From Ancylobacter pratisalsi (GTDB taxonomy: Bacteria > Pseudomonadota > Alphaproteobacteria > Rhizobiales > Xanthobacteraceae), in contig NZ_CP048630.1 in the NCBI RefSeq assembly GCF_010669125.1, positions 2,058,001-2,122,000 on the forward strand: 64,000 bases of DNA, in the 5' to 3' direction. The notes under the pieces were generated by a model. It was not told the DNA's origin. It saw only the letters and a list, made by a program, of their open reading frames with translations, and ran no database searches. The translations under genes were made by a program, and so were the position numbers. Of this stretch, positions 34,094 through 43,206 are shown in pieces (within the stretch, counting starts at the first letter, position 1; every line of letters begins with the position of its first letter).

Positions 34094-34780
34094 ATGGATC
34101 GGGTTATCATCGATCGCAAGCCGACACTCCTGGTTCAGGAGTTTCTGAACGGAGCGATCAATTCGGGGGCTTACGCTCCCGGTGCGAAACTGCCCACGGA
34201 ACGCGCCATAGCCGAAGAGCTTGGCGTGCCGCGTTCGTCCGTGCGCGACGTGTTGTCGGTGCTTGAGTCGCAGGGCCGCGTCGTGCGGATCATCGGCAGC
34301 GGAACGTATGTCGCGAAGGCGGAGCCCACGACGCAGGCTTCCGCGTCACCGACCGCCGGCGATGCCAGCCCCACGGAGATCATGGCGGCGCGGTTAATCG
34401 TCGAGCCGCGACTGGCGCAACTCGTCGTGCTGAATGCAAAGGCGGCCGATTTCGAGCGAATGGAAGAGTGCAACCGCCACGCAGAGGCCGCCGATGATTT
34501 CGAGGCATTCGAGCACTGGGACGCGGCGCTGCATCAGGCCATTGCCGAAGCCACTCACAACCCGCTGATGGTCGCCATCTACGGCACCATCACCAGCGCA
34601 CGGGAGTTCGCGGAATGGGGCGAGTTGAAGCGGCTCAGCATCACGCCGGAACGCCGTGACGCCTATCGGCTCGAACATCGGGAGATCGTCGCGGCTCTGC
34701 GCGCGCGCGACGCGCGGCTCGCCGAGGCCGCCTTGACGCGCCATCTGCTGCGCGTGCGCCGTAACCTTCTGGGCGAATGA
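34094..34780 (+). CDS. GntR/FadR family transcriptional regulator
   Basis: 228 residues. The N-terminal winged helix (GAYAPGAKLPTERAIAEELGVPRSSVRDVLSVLESQGRVVRIIGSGTYVA) is typical GntR; the C-terminal all-helical FCD domain has EIMAARLIVEPRLAQLVV, HWDAALHQAIAEATHNPL and EHREIVAALRARD, the usual metal/carboxylate-binding positions. ATG 34094 with GAGG upstream is chosen over 34058, which lies inside the palindrome. FCD regulators respond to organic acids, consistent with the divergent hydrolase and importer genes. Confidence 0.9.
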   Translation: MDRVIIDRKPTLLVQEFLNGAINSGAYAPGAKLPTERAIAEELGVPRSSVRDVLSVLESQGRVVRIIGSGTYVAKAEPTTQASASPTAGDASPTEIMAARLIVEPRLAQLVVLNAKAADFERMEECNRHAEAADDFEAFEHWDAALHQAIAEATHNPLMVAIYGTITSAREFAEWGELKRLSITPERRDAYRLEHREIVAALRARDARLAEAALTRHLLRVRRNLLGE

Positions 34781-34797
34781 ACCTGCCCCTGAAGAGG

Positions 34798-36636
34798 CTA
34801 GCCTGAGAACTCGGTCTCGCGCTTGAGAGCGTCCTCGGCCTCCGGATTGAGCGGATGAGCCGCCCGATCGGGCGTGATCAACGGCTCGGGTTCCACGCCA
34901 GCGCTCTGGGTGGCAGCGTCGAGCCCTCCGACCTGCTGGAGCATCAGGCGCTCGAGATCGCGCGCACGCACATCCGTCACGGTCGCCCGCGCGGCATCGG
35001 CGTCGACGCCGCTCGCCTTGAGCGTCGCCTCGCCGAAGGCAAGCGCGGATTCGAAGGTCTCGCGAATCTCGAAATCGATCCCCCGCGCACGCAGGGCCAG
35101 GGTGTGGGTCCGGTCGTAGGCGCGCACATAGAGTTGGGCGCCAGGAACGTTGGCCTGCAGGATATCCACGATGCGGTCCGCCGTTTCCCGGCGGTCGACG
35201 CAGACAGCAATGACCCGCGCGCGTTCGGCGCCCGCTGCGCGCAGCACTTCGAGACGCGTTCCATCGCCATAGTAGATGCGGAACCCGAACCGGCCGGCGT
35301 TCTGGATCATCTCGACATCGTTGTCGATGATCGTCACCTCCAGGCCGCGGGCCAGCAGGCATTGGGATGCGATCTGGCCAAAACGCCCAAAGCCAACCAG
35401 GAGCACCGAACCGTGGGCATCGCTGAAGTCCTCGTCCGGCGCTGTCGACACGGCGGACTGCTCCAGCCGACGCGCAAGCCGTTCACCCACGAGCGCGATT
35501 GGCGGCCCCAGGAGCATCGTCATGCCGGCACAGGCCGCCAACATGTCGCTTTGGCGCGAGGTGATAATCCCAAGCCCCAAGGCGAGCGGGAACAGCACGA
35601 ATGAAAACTCGCCCGCCGGCGTGAGCACCGAAGCGGAACGCACGGCGTCGGCTCGCGTGCCTTCGGAAACACGGAAGACCGCCCATACCGATACGGCCTT
35701 GACCAAAGTCACCAGCAGGGTGCCGACAATCAGCAGCCATGCATTGGCAAGCACCACGTCGAGATTCATCGACATGCCGACGCCCATGAAGAACAGCGCG
35801 ACCAGCAACCCGCGAAACGCTTCGACATTCGCCTCCAGCTCATGGCGAAAGCTCGATTCGGAGAGCATGACCCCGGCGAGGAAGGCACCCATCGCCATCG
35901 ACATGCCGACCGACGCCATCAGCGCCCCCGCGCCGAGCACCACCAGCAGGGCGGCGGCCGTCATCACTTCGCGGGCGCCGCTGCGGGCCAGCACCTGGAA
36001 GAGCGGGGTCAGCATGTAGCGTCCGGCGAGGATCACGGCACTGACCGCGGCAACGATGATGGCCACATGACTGAGCGCCTGCTCGAAGGTCTGCTCCTCA
36101 TGCGTGCCCGGCGCGATGAGCGGCATCAGTGCGATCAGCGGCACTACCGCCATATCCTGGAACAGCAGCACCGCGAAAGCCCTCTGCCCGTACGGCATCG
36201 ACAGCCCGCCCTTCTCCTCGAGGAGCTGGAGAGCGATCGACGTCGCGGACAAGGAGAGGGCGAGGCCGGCCACGAGAGCGGCGCCCCAGTCGAAACTCTG
36301 GCCGGCATAGTGGGTCAGTGCCGCGATGGCCGCCCCGGTAAAGAGCAGCTGCGCGAGGCCCATGCCGAAGATCGCCCGCCTCAGGGCAAGCAGGCGCGAG
36401 AGCTGAAGTTCAAGACCGATGATGAAGAGCAGCAGCACCACGCCGATTTCCGCGACGGTGATGATACGCTCGGGATCGTGGAAGACACCGATACCCGAAG
36501 GCCCTATAGCCACGCCGGCAAGGAGATAGCCAACGATCGGCGAAAGACCGAGACGGCGCGCTACCGGAACGGCCACCACGGCCGTCACCAGAAACACCAA
36601 CGCGCCTATCAGGAAACCTTGCCCGTCACCATGCAT
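34798..36636 (-). CDS. CPA2 family cation:proton antiporter with TrkA-N domain (KefB/YbaL-like)
   Basis: 612 residues. About twelve membrane helices (from FLIGALVFLVTAVVAVPVARRLG to about residue 390, including PIVGYLLAGVAIGPSGIG and GLELQLSRL) are followed by a cytosolic TrkA-N/RCK nucleotide-binding domain (VLLVGFGRFGQIASQCLLARG, near residue 410). It probably exchanges K+ or Na+ for H+ and may be gated by NAD(H) or a thiol adduct. It converges on the GntR gene with a 17-base gap. Confidence 0.9.
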   Translation of the reverse strand: MHGDGQGFLIGALVFLVTAVVAVPVARRLGLSPIVGYLLAGVAIGPSGIGVFHDPERIITVAEIGVVLLLFIIGLELQLSRLLALRRAIFGMGLAQLLFTGAAIAALTHYAGQSFDWGAALVAGLALSLSATSIALQLLEEKGGLSMPYGQRAFAVLLFQDMAVVPLIALMPLIAPGTHEEQTFEQALSHVAIIVAAVSAVILAGRYMLTPLFQVLARSGAREVMTAAALLVVLGAGALMASVGMSMAMGAFLAGVMLSESSFRHELEANVEAFRGLLVALFFMGVGMSMNLDVVLANAWLLIVGTLLVTLVKAVSVWAVFRVSEGTRADAVRSASVLTPAGEFSFVLFPLALGLGIITSRQSDMLAACAGMTMLLGPPIALVGERLARRLEQSAVSTAPDEDFSDAHGSVLLVGFGRFGQIASQCLLARGLEVTIIDNDVEMIQNAGRFGFRIYYGDGTRLEVLRAAGAERARVIAVCVDRRETADRIVDILQANVPGAQLYVRAYDRTHTLALRARGIDFEIRETFESALAFGEATLKASGVDADAARATVTDVRARDLERLMLQQVGGLDAATQSAGVEPEPLITPDRAAHPLNPEAEDALKRETEFSG

Positions 36637-36954
36637 GGACCACCGTGCCTTCGACCCGACGCGTCAAAATACCATTCCAAGCTATAGGAAGGCATCCTGC
36701 TTCGGGATGGCAGAACCGTGGTTCTTTCGCGACCGCACGGTTTCTGGTCCAGAACGGATAAGCCCCGCCAGACGGCGCGGGCCTCAAGGCCAGCAAGCAC
36801 TTCTCCACGGGCCGATAAAACGCGTCAACACCTACGAAATGACGCGCCTGGTCAACCTCGTTCGCCCGTCGGAACAGAGAGCCGCCTCACCCTGCGCGAT
36901 GACCCGGCTCAATGCCGGCGGCGGGCGAGCGACGTCACGCCCGCAACGCCCGGA
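36637..36954. other. Intergenic region: antiporter promoter side and end of the fds operon
   Basis: 318 bases without a gene. Small symmetric elements are visible: AGAACC-GT-GGTTCT at 36712-36725, and nearby ACCG-CA-CGGT within 36732-36741. They lie 75 to 105 bases upstream of the antiporter start and could be regulatory. No strong intrinsic terminator for the fds operon is seen. Confidence 0.35.
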
Positions 36955-37242
36955 TCAGTGATGGACGGCCGTGGGCCCCGGCGGGTTAAGCGTCGGCTTC
37001 GGTGCGGGAATGGTGTCGCGGCTCACCGGCGGAAGCGTCTTCAGCGCCTCGAAAACGACCGGCGCCAGCCCCTCGCCACCGGTGGCCAGATGGTCCTCCA
37101 TGCGGGCCCGCATCCGCGGATCCCAGAAGTCCTTGACGTGCTTGGCGACGCCCTTCAGGGCCTTCTCATGACCCTGCGGCTCAAAGAACTTGCCGATCTG
37201 GTTCGCCATATAGACGAGCCGTTCCATCGTATTAGCCGACAT
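36955..37242 (-). CDS. fdsD: Formate dehydrogenase delta subunit
   Basis: 95 residues. The N-terminal MERLVYMANQIGKFFEPQG and KHVKDFWDPRMR blocks are the FdsD family signature. The C-terminal 25 residues are Pro-rich. FdsD belongs to the soluble molybdenum formate dehydrogenase complex and helps cofactor insertion or stability. It overlaps the end of fdhD by 11 bases and is the last gene of the operon. Confidence 0.92.
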   Translation of the reverse strand: MSANTMERLVYMANQIGKFFEPQGHEKALKGVAKHVKDFWDPRMRARMEDHLATGGEGLAPVVFEALKTLPPVSRDTIPAPKPTLNPPGPTAVHH

Positions 37243-38065
37243 GGGCGATCAACTCCCTCTCTGCCCCGCCGAACTCTATGCGATGGGGATGCGTGAACAC
37301 TTCAAATCCGTCGTCGCGGGCAATCGCCGCCAGCGTGATGCCCGCCGCCTCAGCCGTGCGAACGGCGAGAGCGGTGGGCGCCGAAACCGCCACAAGCACA
37401 GCAGCGCCGAGCATCGCGGTCTTCTGCACCATTTCAATCGACACCCGACTGGTCAGCAGCACCATGCCCCCAGCCGCATCCTCCCCCGTGCGGGTGAGGT
37501 GCCCGACAAGCTTGTCGAGCGCATTGTGCCGGCCAACATCCTCGCGCACCGCCACCAGCCCGTCCGCCGGGTTCCAGAAGGCGGCCGCATGAACGGCTCG
37601 CGTCTCATGGTTCAGCCGCTGGGCGGGTGGCAGGGACGCTATGGCCTGGGCAATGTCGGATACCGAGAAACGCCGCCCCTCCGGCACCGCCCTCGCCGGC
37701 TTCACCGCCAGTTCAAGACTCTCGACACCGCACAAACCGCAACCCGTGGGCCCCGCAATCTGACGGCGGCGCGCGACCATCTGGCTGGCGCGGGTCTCGT
37801 TGAGCCAAAGGCGAACCTCGACCCCCGCGTCAAACTCCAGTGTCTCGATGGAATCGACCTCGGAAAGAGCCCCGATCACGCCTTCGGTCAGGCTGAAGCC
37901 ATAGCCGAAATCCTCAAGATCCGCGGGAGTCGCCATCATCACGGCATAGGTGGAGCCGTTATGGACGATGGCGACCGGCGTTTCCTCGGGGATCGCACGC
38001 TCGCCCGGACGCACCTCACCCGACTTGCAGGCGAGACGCGGAACCCGGACGACCGGCGCAATCAT
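37232..38065 (-). CDS. fdhD: Formate dehydrogenase accessory sulfurtransferase FdhD/FdsC
   Basis: 277 residues. The CGLCG motif (Cys109 and Cys112) that relays sulfur from the cysteine desulfurase to the molybdenum cofactor is present, as are REDVGRHNALDKLVG and LLTSRVSIEMVQK. The start at 38065, 13 bases after fdsA with GGAAGG before it, is preferred over an upstream Met that would overlap fdsA by 50 bases. In Cupriavidus the same gene is called fdsC. Confidence 0.93.
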   Translation of the reverse strand: MIAPVVRVPRLACKSGEVRPGERAIPEETPVAIVHNGSTYAVMMATPADLEDFGYGFSLTEGVIGALSEVDSIETLEFDAGVEVRLWLNETRASQMVARRRQIAGPTGCGLCGVESLELAVKPARAVPEGRRFSVSDIAQAIASLPPAQRLNHETRAVHAAAFWNPADGLVAVREDVGRHNALDKLVGHLTRTGEDAAGGMVLLTSRVSIEMVQKTAMLGAAVLVAVSAPTALAVRTAEAAGITLAAIARDDGFEVFTHPHRIEFGGAERELIAHVG

Positions 38066-38078
38066 GACAGCCTTCCGC

Positions 38079-40934
38079 TCACTCCGCCGCAACCGCAATA
38101 CGGCGGCTCTGGCGGGCAAAGGCGTCATAGTCCTCCTGCCACTCGGACGGACCGTTCGAGCGCGATATCTGCACCGCGGTGACCTTGAACTCCGGGCAAT
38201 TGGTCGCCCAATCGGAGAAGTCGGTGGTCACCACGTTGGCCTGCGTGCCGGGGTGATGGAACGTGGTGTACACCACACCCGGAGCCACCCGGTCGGTGAT
38301 CTGCGTGCGCAGCGTCGTCGAACCGGCGCGGCTGTCGATCCGCACCCAGTCGCCGTCGCGCACGCCGCGCTGTTCGGCATCGTGGGGATGGATCTCCAGC
38401 ACATCTTCCGGGTGCCAGGCCACATTCGCCGTGCGGCGGGTCTGCGCGCCGACATTGTAGTGGCTGAGGATCCGGCCGGTGGTGAGCAGCAGCGGGAAGC
38501 GCCCGCCGGTACGCTCGTCGGTCGGCACGTATTCGGTGACGACGAACTTGCCCTTGCCGCGCGCGAACCCGTTGATGTGCATGATCGGCATGCCCTCGGG
38601 ATTGGCGTCGTTGCAGGGCCACTGCACCGAACCCATCTCATCGAGCTTCTTGAACGACACACCGGCAAAGGTCGGCGTCAGGGCTGCGATCTCGTCCATG
38701 ATCTGGGACGGATGGGTGTAGTTCCAATCCAACCCGATCGCCTGCGCCAGCATCTGGGTCACTTCCCAGTCGCCATAGCCGTTCTTGGGCGCCATCACCT
38801 TGCGCACCAGCTGAATGCGCCGTTCCGCGTTGGTGAAGGTGCCGTCCTTCTCGAGGAAGGTGCAGCCCGGCAGGAAGACATGGGCGTAGTTGGCGGTCTC
38901 GTTCAGGAACAGGTCCTGCACGATCACCAGCTCCATCGCCGCCAGGCCGGAGGCCACATGGTGCGTGTCCGGGTCGGACTGCAGAATGTCCTCGCCCTGG
39001 ATGTAGATCGCCTTGAACGTACCGTCGACGGCCGCATCCAGCATATTCGGAATACGAAGGCCGGGCTCGGCATCCAGCGGACGTCCCCACATCGCCTCGA
39101 AAGTGGCGCGGGTGGCATCGTCGGAGATATGGCGATAGCCGGGAAGCTCGTGCGGGAACGAGCCCATGTCGCACGAACCCTGGACGTTGTTCTGACCGCG
39201 CAGCGGGTTCACGCCGACGCCGCGACGACCGATATTGCCGGTCGCCATGGCGAGGTTGGCGATGGCCATGACCGTGGTCGAGCCCTGCGAGTGCTCGGTG
39301 ACGCCAAGGCCGTAATAGATCGCCGCATTGCCACCGGTAGCGTACAGCCGGGCCGCGCCACGGATGAGAGCGGCCGGAACGCCGGACAGCTTCTCGACCT
39401 CTTCGGGCGAATGACGCTTGTCAGCCACGAACTCGGCCCAGTCCTGGAACTCGTCCCAGTCGCAGAACTGGCGGACATATTCCTCATTCACCAGGCCTTC
39501 GGTGACCACGACATGGGCCAGCGCGGTGACGATGGCGACGTTGGTGCCCGGCTGCAGCGGCAGGTGGTAGTCCGCCTCGATATGCGCCGAACGCACGAGA
39601 TCGATGCGGCGCGGATCGACCACGATCAGCTTCGCGCCCTCGCGCAGACGCTTCTTCATGCGCGAACCGAACACCGGATGTCCGTCGGTCGGGTTGGCAC
39701 CGATGATCAGGATGACGTCCGTATCCTCGACCGAATCGAAATCCTGCGTGCCCGCCGAGGTACCAAAGGCCTGGTTGAGGCCGTAGCCGGTCGGCGAATG
39801 GCAGACGCGGGCGCAGGTGTCGACATTGTTGGTGCCGAAGCCCGCGCGGATGATCTTCTGGACGAGATAGGCTTCCTCGTTGGTGCAGCGCGAGGAGGTG
39901 ATGCCGCCGACCGACTTGCGGCCATAGGTGTCCTGAATGCGCTTCAGCTCGGACGCCGTGTGCGCGATGGCCTCTTCCCAGGTGACTTCACGCCACGGGT
40001 CGGTGACCTTCTCGCGAATCATCGGGTTCATGATGCGATCCTGGTGGGTCGCATAGCCCCAGGCGAATCGGCCCTTCACGCAGGAATGGCCGCGATTGGC
40101 CTTGCCGTCCTTCCACGGCACCATGCGCACGACTTCCTCGCCACGCATCTCCGCCTTGAAGGTACAGCCGACGCCGCAATAGGCACAGGTGGTGACGACC
40201 GAATGCTCGGGCGTGCCGATCTCGATCAGACGCTTCTCGGACAGGGTCGCAGTGGGGCAGGCCTGCACGCAGGCGCCGCACGACACACACTCGGAGGTGA
40301 GGAAGGCTTCCGACTGGCCCGGCGACACGCGCGAATCGAAGCCGCGGCCGGAGATCGTCAGGGCGAAAGTACCCTGCACCTCTTCACAGGCACGCACGCA
40401 GCGATTGCAAACGATGCACTTGGCGGGGTCGTAGGTGAAGTAGGGGTTGGACTCGTCCTTCGGCATGGTGAGCTCGGAGGAGGGAGCGAAATGGTTCGCA
40501 CCTTCCATTCCGTAGCGCACTTCGCGCAGGCCGACAGCGCCGGCCATGTCCTGCAATTCGCAGTCGCCATTGGCGGCGCAGGTCAGGCAGTCCAGCGGAT
40601 GGTCGGAAATGTACAGCTCCATCACACCCTTGCGAAGCTGGGCGAGACGGGTGGTCTGGGTGTGCACCTTCATGCCCGGCGCGACCGGGGTGGTGCAGGA
40701 GGCAGGCGTGCCGTTGCGGCCTTCGATCTCGACGAGACAGAGACGGCAGGAGCCGAACGCCTCGATCGAGTCGGTGGCGCAGAGCTTGGGGATCTGCGTC
40801 CCCATCTCCATCGCGGCGCGCATGATCGATGTGCCTTCGCGCACCGACACTTCCATACCATCGATGGTGAGGGTCACCATCTTCTCCGTCTTGGGAGCGG
40901 GCGTACCGTAATCGATCTCATGGACGAGGGACAT
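38079..40934 (-). CDS. fdsA: NAD-dependent formate dehydrogenase, alpha (molybdenum) subunit
   Basis: 951 residues. The N-terminal ferredoxin and NuoG-like part carries [2Fe-2S] Cys (LCATDS, GSCRLCLVE), the His-Cys3 cluster (CLTCAANGDC), two [4Fe-4S] motifs (CIVCNRCVRAC, CVSCGACVQACP) and the cluster CAYCGVGC. The bis-MGD domain follows, with Cys378-His379 in DTCARVCHSPTG as molybdenum ligand and proton acceptor, the same number as in Cupriavidus FdsA, and no selenocysteine. The C-terminal molydopterin-binding domain ends the protein. It oxidises formate to CO2 and passes electrons to FdsB. The start lies 14 bases after the fdsB stop. Confidence 0.96.
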   Translation of the reverse strand: MSLVHEIDYGTPAPKTEKMVTLTIDGMEVSVREGTSIMRAAMEMGTQIPKLCATDSIEAFGSCRLCLVEIEGRNGTPASCTTPVAPGMKVHTQTTRLAQLRKGVMELYISDHPLDCLTCAANGDCELQDMAGAVGLREVRYGMEGANHFAPSSELTMPKDESNPYFTYDPAKCIVCNRCVRACEEVQGTFALTISGRGFDSRVSPGQSEAFLTSECVSCGACVQACPTATLSEKRLIEIGTPEHSVVTTCAYCGVGCTFKAEMRGEEVVRMVPWKDGKANRGHSCVKGRFAWGYATHQDRIMNPMIREKVTDPWREVTWEEAIAHTASELKRIQDTYGRKSVGGITSSRCTNEEAYLVQKIIRAGFGTNNVDTCARVCHSPTGYGLNQAFGTSAGTQDFDSVEDTDVILIIGANPTDGHPVFGSRMKKRLREGAKLIVVDPRRIDLVRSAHIEADYHLPLQPGTNVAIVTALAHVVVTEGLVNEEYVRQFCDWDEFQDWAEFVADKRHSPEEVEKLSGVPAALIRGAARLYATGGNAAIYYGLGVTEHSQGSTTVMAIANLAMATGNIGRRGVGVNPLRGQNNVQGSCDMGSFPHELPGYRHISDDATRATFEAMWGRPLDAEPGLRIPNMLDAAVDGTFKAIYIQGEDILQSDPDTHHVASGLAAMELVIVQDLFLNETANYAHVFLPGCTFLEKDGTFTNAERRIQLVRKVMAPKNGYGDWEVTQMLAQAIGLDWNYTHPSQIMDEIAALTPTFAGVSFKKLDEMGSVQWPCNDANPEGMPIMHINGFARGKGKFVVTEYVPTDERTGGRFPLLLTTGRILSHYNVGAQTRRTANVAWHPEDVLEIHPHDAEQRGVRDGDWVRIDSRAGSTTLRTQITDRVAPGVVYTTFHHPGTQANVVTTDFSDWATNCPEFKVTAVQISRSNGPSEWQEDYDAFARQSRRIAVAAE

Positions 40935-40948
40935 GAGTTGCGTCCTCC

Positions 40949-42505
40949 TCATTCGGCGGCTTCGAGGCGCGGCGGAGCGCCGAATTCCTCGGGGAAATGG
41001 TTCAGAGCGCTCAGCACCGGATACGGGGTAAACCCGCCAAGGGCGCAAAGAGATCCAAGCTTCATCGTCTGGCAGAGGTCGGTCAGCGTCGCGAGATTGG
41101 CCTCGACCCGCTCGCCGGCCATGATGCGGTCCATCAATTCGACGCCCCGCGTCGAGCCGATGCGGCACGGTGTGCACTTGCCGCAGCTCTCCACGGAGCA
41201 GAACTCCATGGCGAAGCGCGCCATCTTCGGCATGTCCGCGGTCTCATCGAACACGACGATGCCGCCATGCCCGATCAGCGCATCCTTGGCCGCGAATGCC
41301 TCATAGTCGAACGGCAGGTCGAACTGCCAGGTCGGGACATAAGCGCCAAGCGGACCACCGACCTGCGCCGCCTTCACCGGCTTGCCGCTCGCGGTGCCGC
41401 CACCGATATCGTTGATGAGCTCGCCCAGCGGGATACCGAAGGCGGTCTCGAACAGGCCGCCATATCTCACATTGCCGGCGATCTGGATCGGCATGGTGCC
41501 GCGCGAACGGCCCATGCCGAAATTGGCATACTTCTCGCCGCCATCAGCCAAGATGTGCGGCACAGCGGTCAGCGAGAGCACGTTGTTGATCACGGTCGGC
41601 TTCTGGAACAGACCCTTATGGGCAGGCAGCGGCGGCTTGGCGCGCACCGTGCCCCGCTTGCCTTCGAGACTGTCGAGAAGGGCGGTTTCCTCACCGCAGA
41701 CATAGGCGCCCGCGCCCATGCGCACTTCCATGTCGAAGCTGTACGCGGAACCGGCAATATTGACGCCGAGCATGCCGTGCGCCCGCGCCACTTCAATGGC
41801 CTTCTCCATCGCCGCGATGGCGTGGGGATATTCCGAGCGCGTGTAGACGTAACCCTTGGTGGCGCCTACCGCGATGCCGGCAATGGTCATGCCCTCGATC
41901 AGTTCGAAGGGGTCGCCTTCCATGATCATGCGGTCGGCGAAGGTGCCGCTGTCGCCTTCGTCGGCATTGCAGACGATGTATTTGCGGTCGCCCTGGGCGT
42001 CCGCGACCGTCTTCCACTTGATTGCGGTCGGAAAGCCCGCGCCGCCGCGTCCGCGAAGGCCGGATTTCTTCACTTCCTCGATGATCTCGGCCGGTCCGAG
42101 CGCCAGCGCGCGCTCAAGACCCTTGTAGCCGCCCATAGCGACATAATCGCTGTAGGAGGCCGGATCGATAATACCGCAGCGCGCGAAGGTCAGACGCGTC
42201 TGCTTCGCGAGGAAGGGATGCTCCTCGGGCTTGCCGATCCGCAGCGCATGCGCGCCGCCGGCCAGAAAACCGGCCTCGAACAGCCCCTCGACATCGGCTT
42301 CTTCCACCGGGCCATAGGCGATGCGACCCTCTGGGGTCACCACCTCGACCATCGGCTCCAGCCACAGCATGCCGCGCGAGCCATTGCGCACGATCTCGAC
42401 GGGCTCACGGCGCGCGAGCGCCGCAGCCTGGATCGCCGCAACCACATCATCGGCACCACACGCGATCGCGCAGGCGTCCTTGGGAACATAGATCCGAATG
42501 CTCAC
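40949..42505 (-). CDS. fdsB: NAD-dependent formate dehydrogenase, beta (NADH/FMN) subunit
   Basis: 518 residues. An N-terminal thioredoxin-like [2Fe-2S]-type domain is followed by the NuoF-like FMN and NADH domain (RGRGGAGFPTAIKWK, YVCGEETALLDSLEGKRG) and the [4Fe-4S] motif ESCGKCTPCRIG. It receives electrons from FdsA and reduces NAD+. GTG 42505 overlaps the fdsG stop as GTGA, so the longer frame upstream is rejected. Confidence 0.95.
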   Translation of the reverse strand: MSIRIYVPKDACAIACGADDVVAAIQAAALARREPVEIVRNGSRGMLWLEPMVEVVTPEGRIAYGPVEEADVEGLFEAGFLAGGAHALRIGKPEEHPFLAKQTRLTFARCGIIDPASYSDYVAMGGYKGLERALALGPAEIIEEVKKSGLRGRGGAGFPTAIKWKTVADAQGDRKYIVCNADEGDSGTFADRMIMEGDPFELIEGMTIAGIAVGATKGYVYTRSEYPHAIAAMEKAIEVARAHGMLGVNIAGSAYSFDMEVRMGAGAYVCGEETALLDSLEGKRGTVRAKPPLPAHKGLFQKPTVINNVLSLTAVPHILADGGEKYANFGMGRSRGTMPIQIAGNVRYGGLFETAFGIPLGELINDIGGGTASGKPVKAAQVGGPLGAYVPTWQFDLPFDYEAFAAKDALIGHGGIVVFDETADMPKMARFAMEFCSVESCGKCTPCRIGSTRGVELMDRIMAGERVEANLATLTDLCQTMKLGSLCALGGFTPYPVLSALNHFPEEFGAPPRLEAAE

Positions 42506-42975
42506 GACTGAGCCTCCGCGATAAGAGTATCCAGGCGGCGCTCGTTCAGCCGGGCCACGATCTTGCCATCCAGCATGGCCGAGGGCGCCGTGGCGCACAG
42601 GCCCAGGCAATAGATCGGCTCGACGGTGACCCGCCCGTCCGCCGTGGTCTCGCCGAGCTTGCAGCCCAGCTTGTGTTCGGCATGCTCGGCCAGCGCGTCG
42701 CCGCCGGCGGCCTGGCAGGCCTCGGCACGGCAGATCTTGAGCACGTGGCGACCCGCGGGCTCATGCCGGAAATCATGGTAGAACGTCACGACGCCATGAA
42801 CCTCGGCGCGCGAAATGTTCAGATGCTCGGCCAGCATCGGCACGATGGCATCCGGCACGTGACCGAACGTCTCCTGAATGGCGTGGAGCATGGGCATGAG
42901 GGGCCCCTCGAGGTGCGCAAACTCCGCAATAACGGTGCGGGCGCGCTCTTCGCTCCAGGGTTCGTAATGCGGCAT
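42502..42975 (-). CDS. fdsG: NAD-dependent formate dehydrogenase, gamma subunit (NuoE-like)
   Basis: 157 residues, the NuoE-type [2Fe-2S] thioredoxin-fold protein. The four cluster Cys are seen in KICRAEACQAAGG and PIYCLGLCATAPSAM. HVPDAIVPMLAEHLNISRAEVHGVVTFYHDF is the family core. It is the first gene of fdsGBA-fdhD-fdsD, with GGGAG before the ATG. Confidence 0.95.
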   Translation of the reverse strand: MPHYEPWSEERARTVIAEFAHLEGPLMPMLHAIQETFGHVPDAIVPMLAEHLNISRAEVHGVVTFYHDFRHEPAGRHVLKICRAEACQAAGGDALAEHAEHKLGCKLGETTADGRVTVEPIYCLGLCATAPSAMLDGKIVARLNERRLDTLIAEAQS

Positions 42976-43058
42976 TTCTCCCAGGCCTTCTTTTAGAATT
43001 TTCCAAAGGTAAGGATCGTATGTCCTTGGAATAAAATCAATTCGGGTGTTCCGTACCT

Positions 43059-43077
43059 CGATAGAATTCTTCTATCG
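43059..43077. promoter_or_regulatory. Perfect inverted repeat upstream of fdsG (CGATAGAA-TTC-TTCTATCG)
   Basis: 8-base arms with a 3-base centre, about 93 bases upstream of the fdsG start. The inner pattern ATAG-N7-CTAT is the classical LysR-type spacing. In Cupriavidus the fds operon is controlled by the LysR-type FdsR; no such gene lies next to this operon in the window. An AT-rich stretch (43031-43040) between repeat and gene may be the promoter. Confidence 0.7.
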
Positions 43078-43206
43078 TCAAGGAGGAAGCGCCGTCTCGG
43101 TCGCGTTGCCCACAATGTTCTCTAATTGTTCTTGACGCGCGGCGCTAAGCCCTTAATCATCCGTGGCAATGGCGGTCTGGGACGGGTTGGGGCGAGGGGG
43201 GCGACC

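Noticed and set aside
37950..41306. Very long plus-strand open frame (over 1100 codons) opposite fdsA and fdhD
   Set aside because: It mirrors the codon pattern of the real genes on the other strand, as is usual in high-GC DNA. Its translation is low in hydrophobic cores and rich in His, Arg and Gly, and no domain is recognised.
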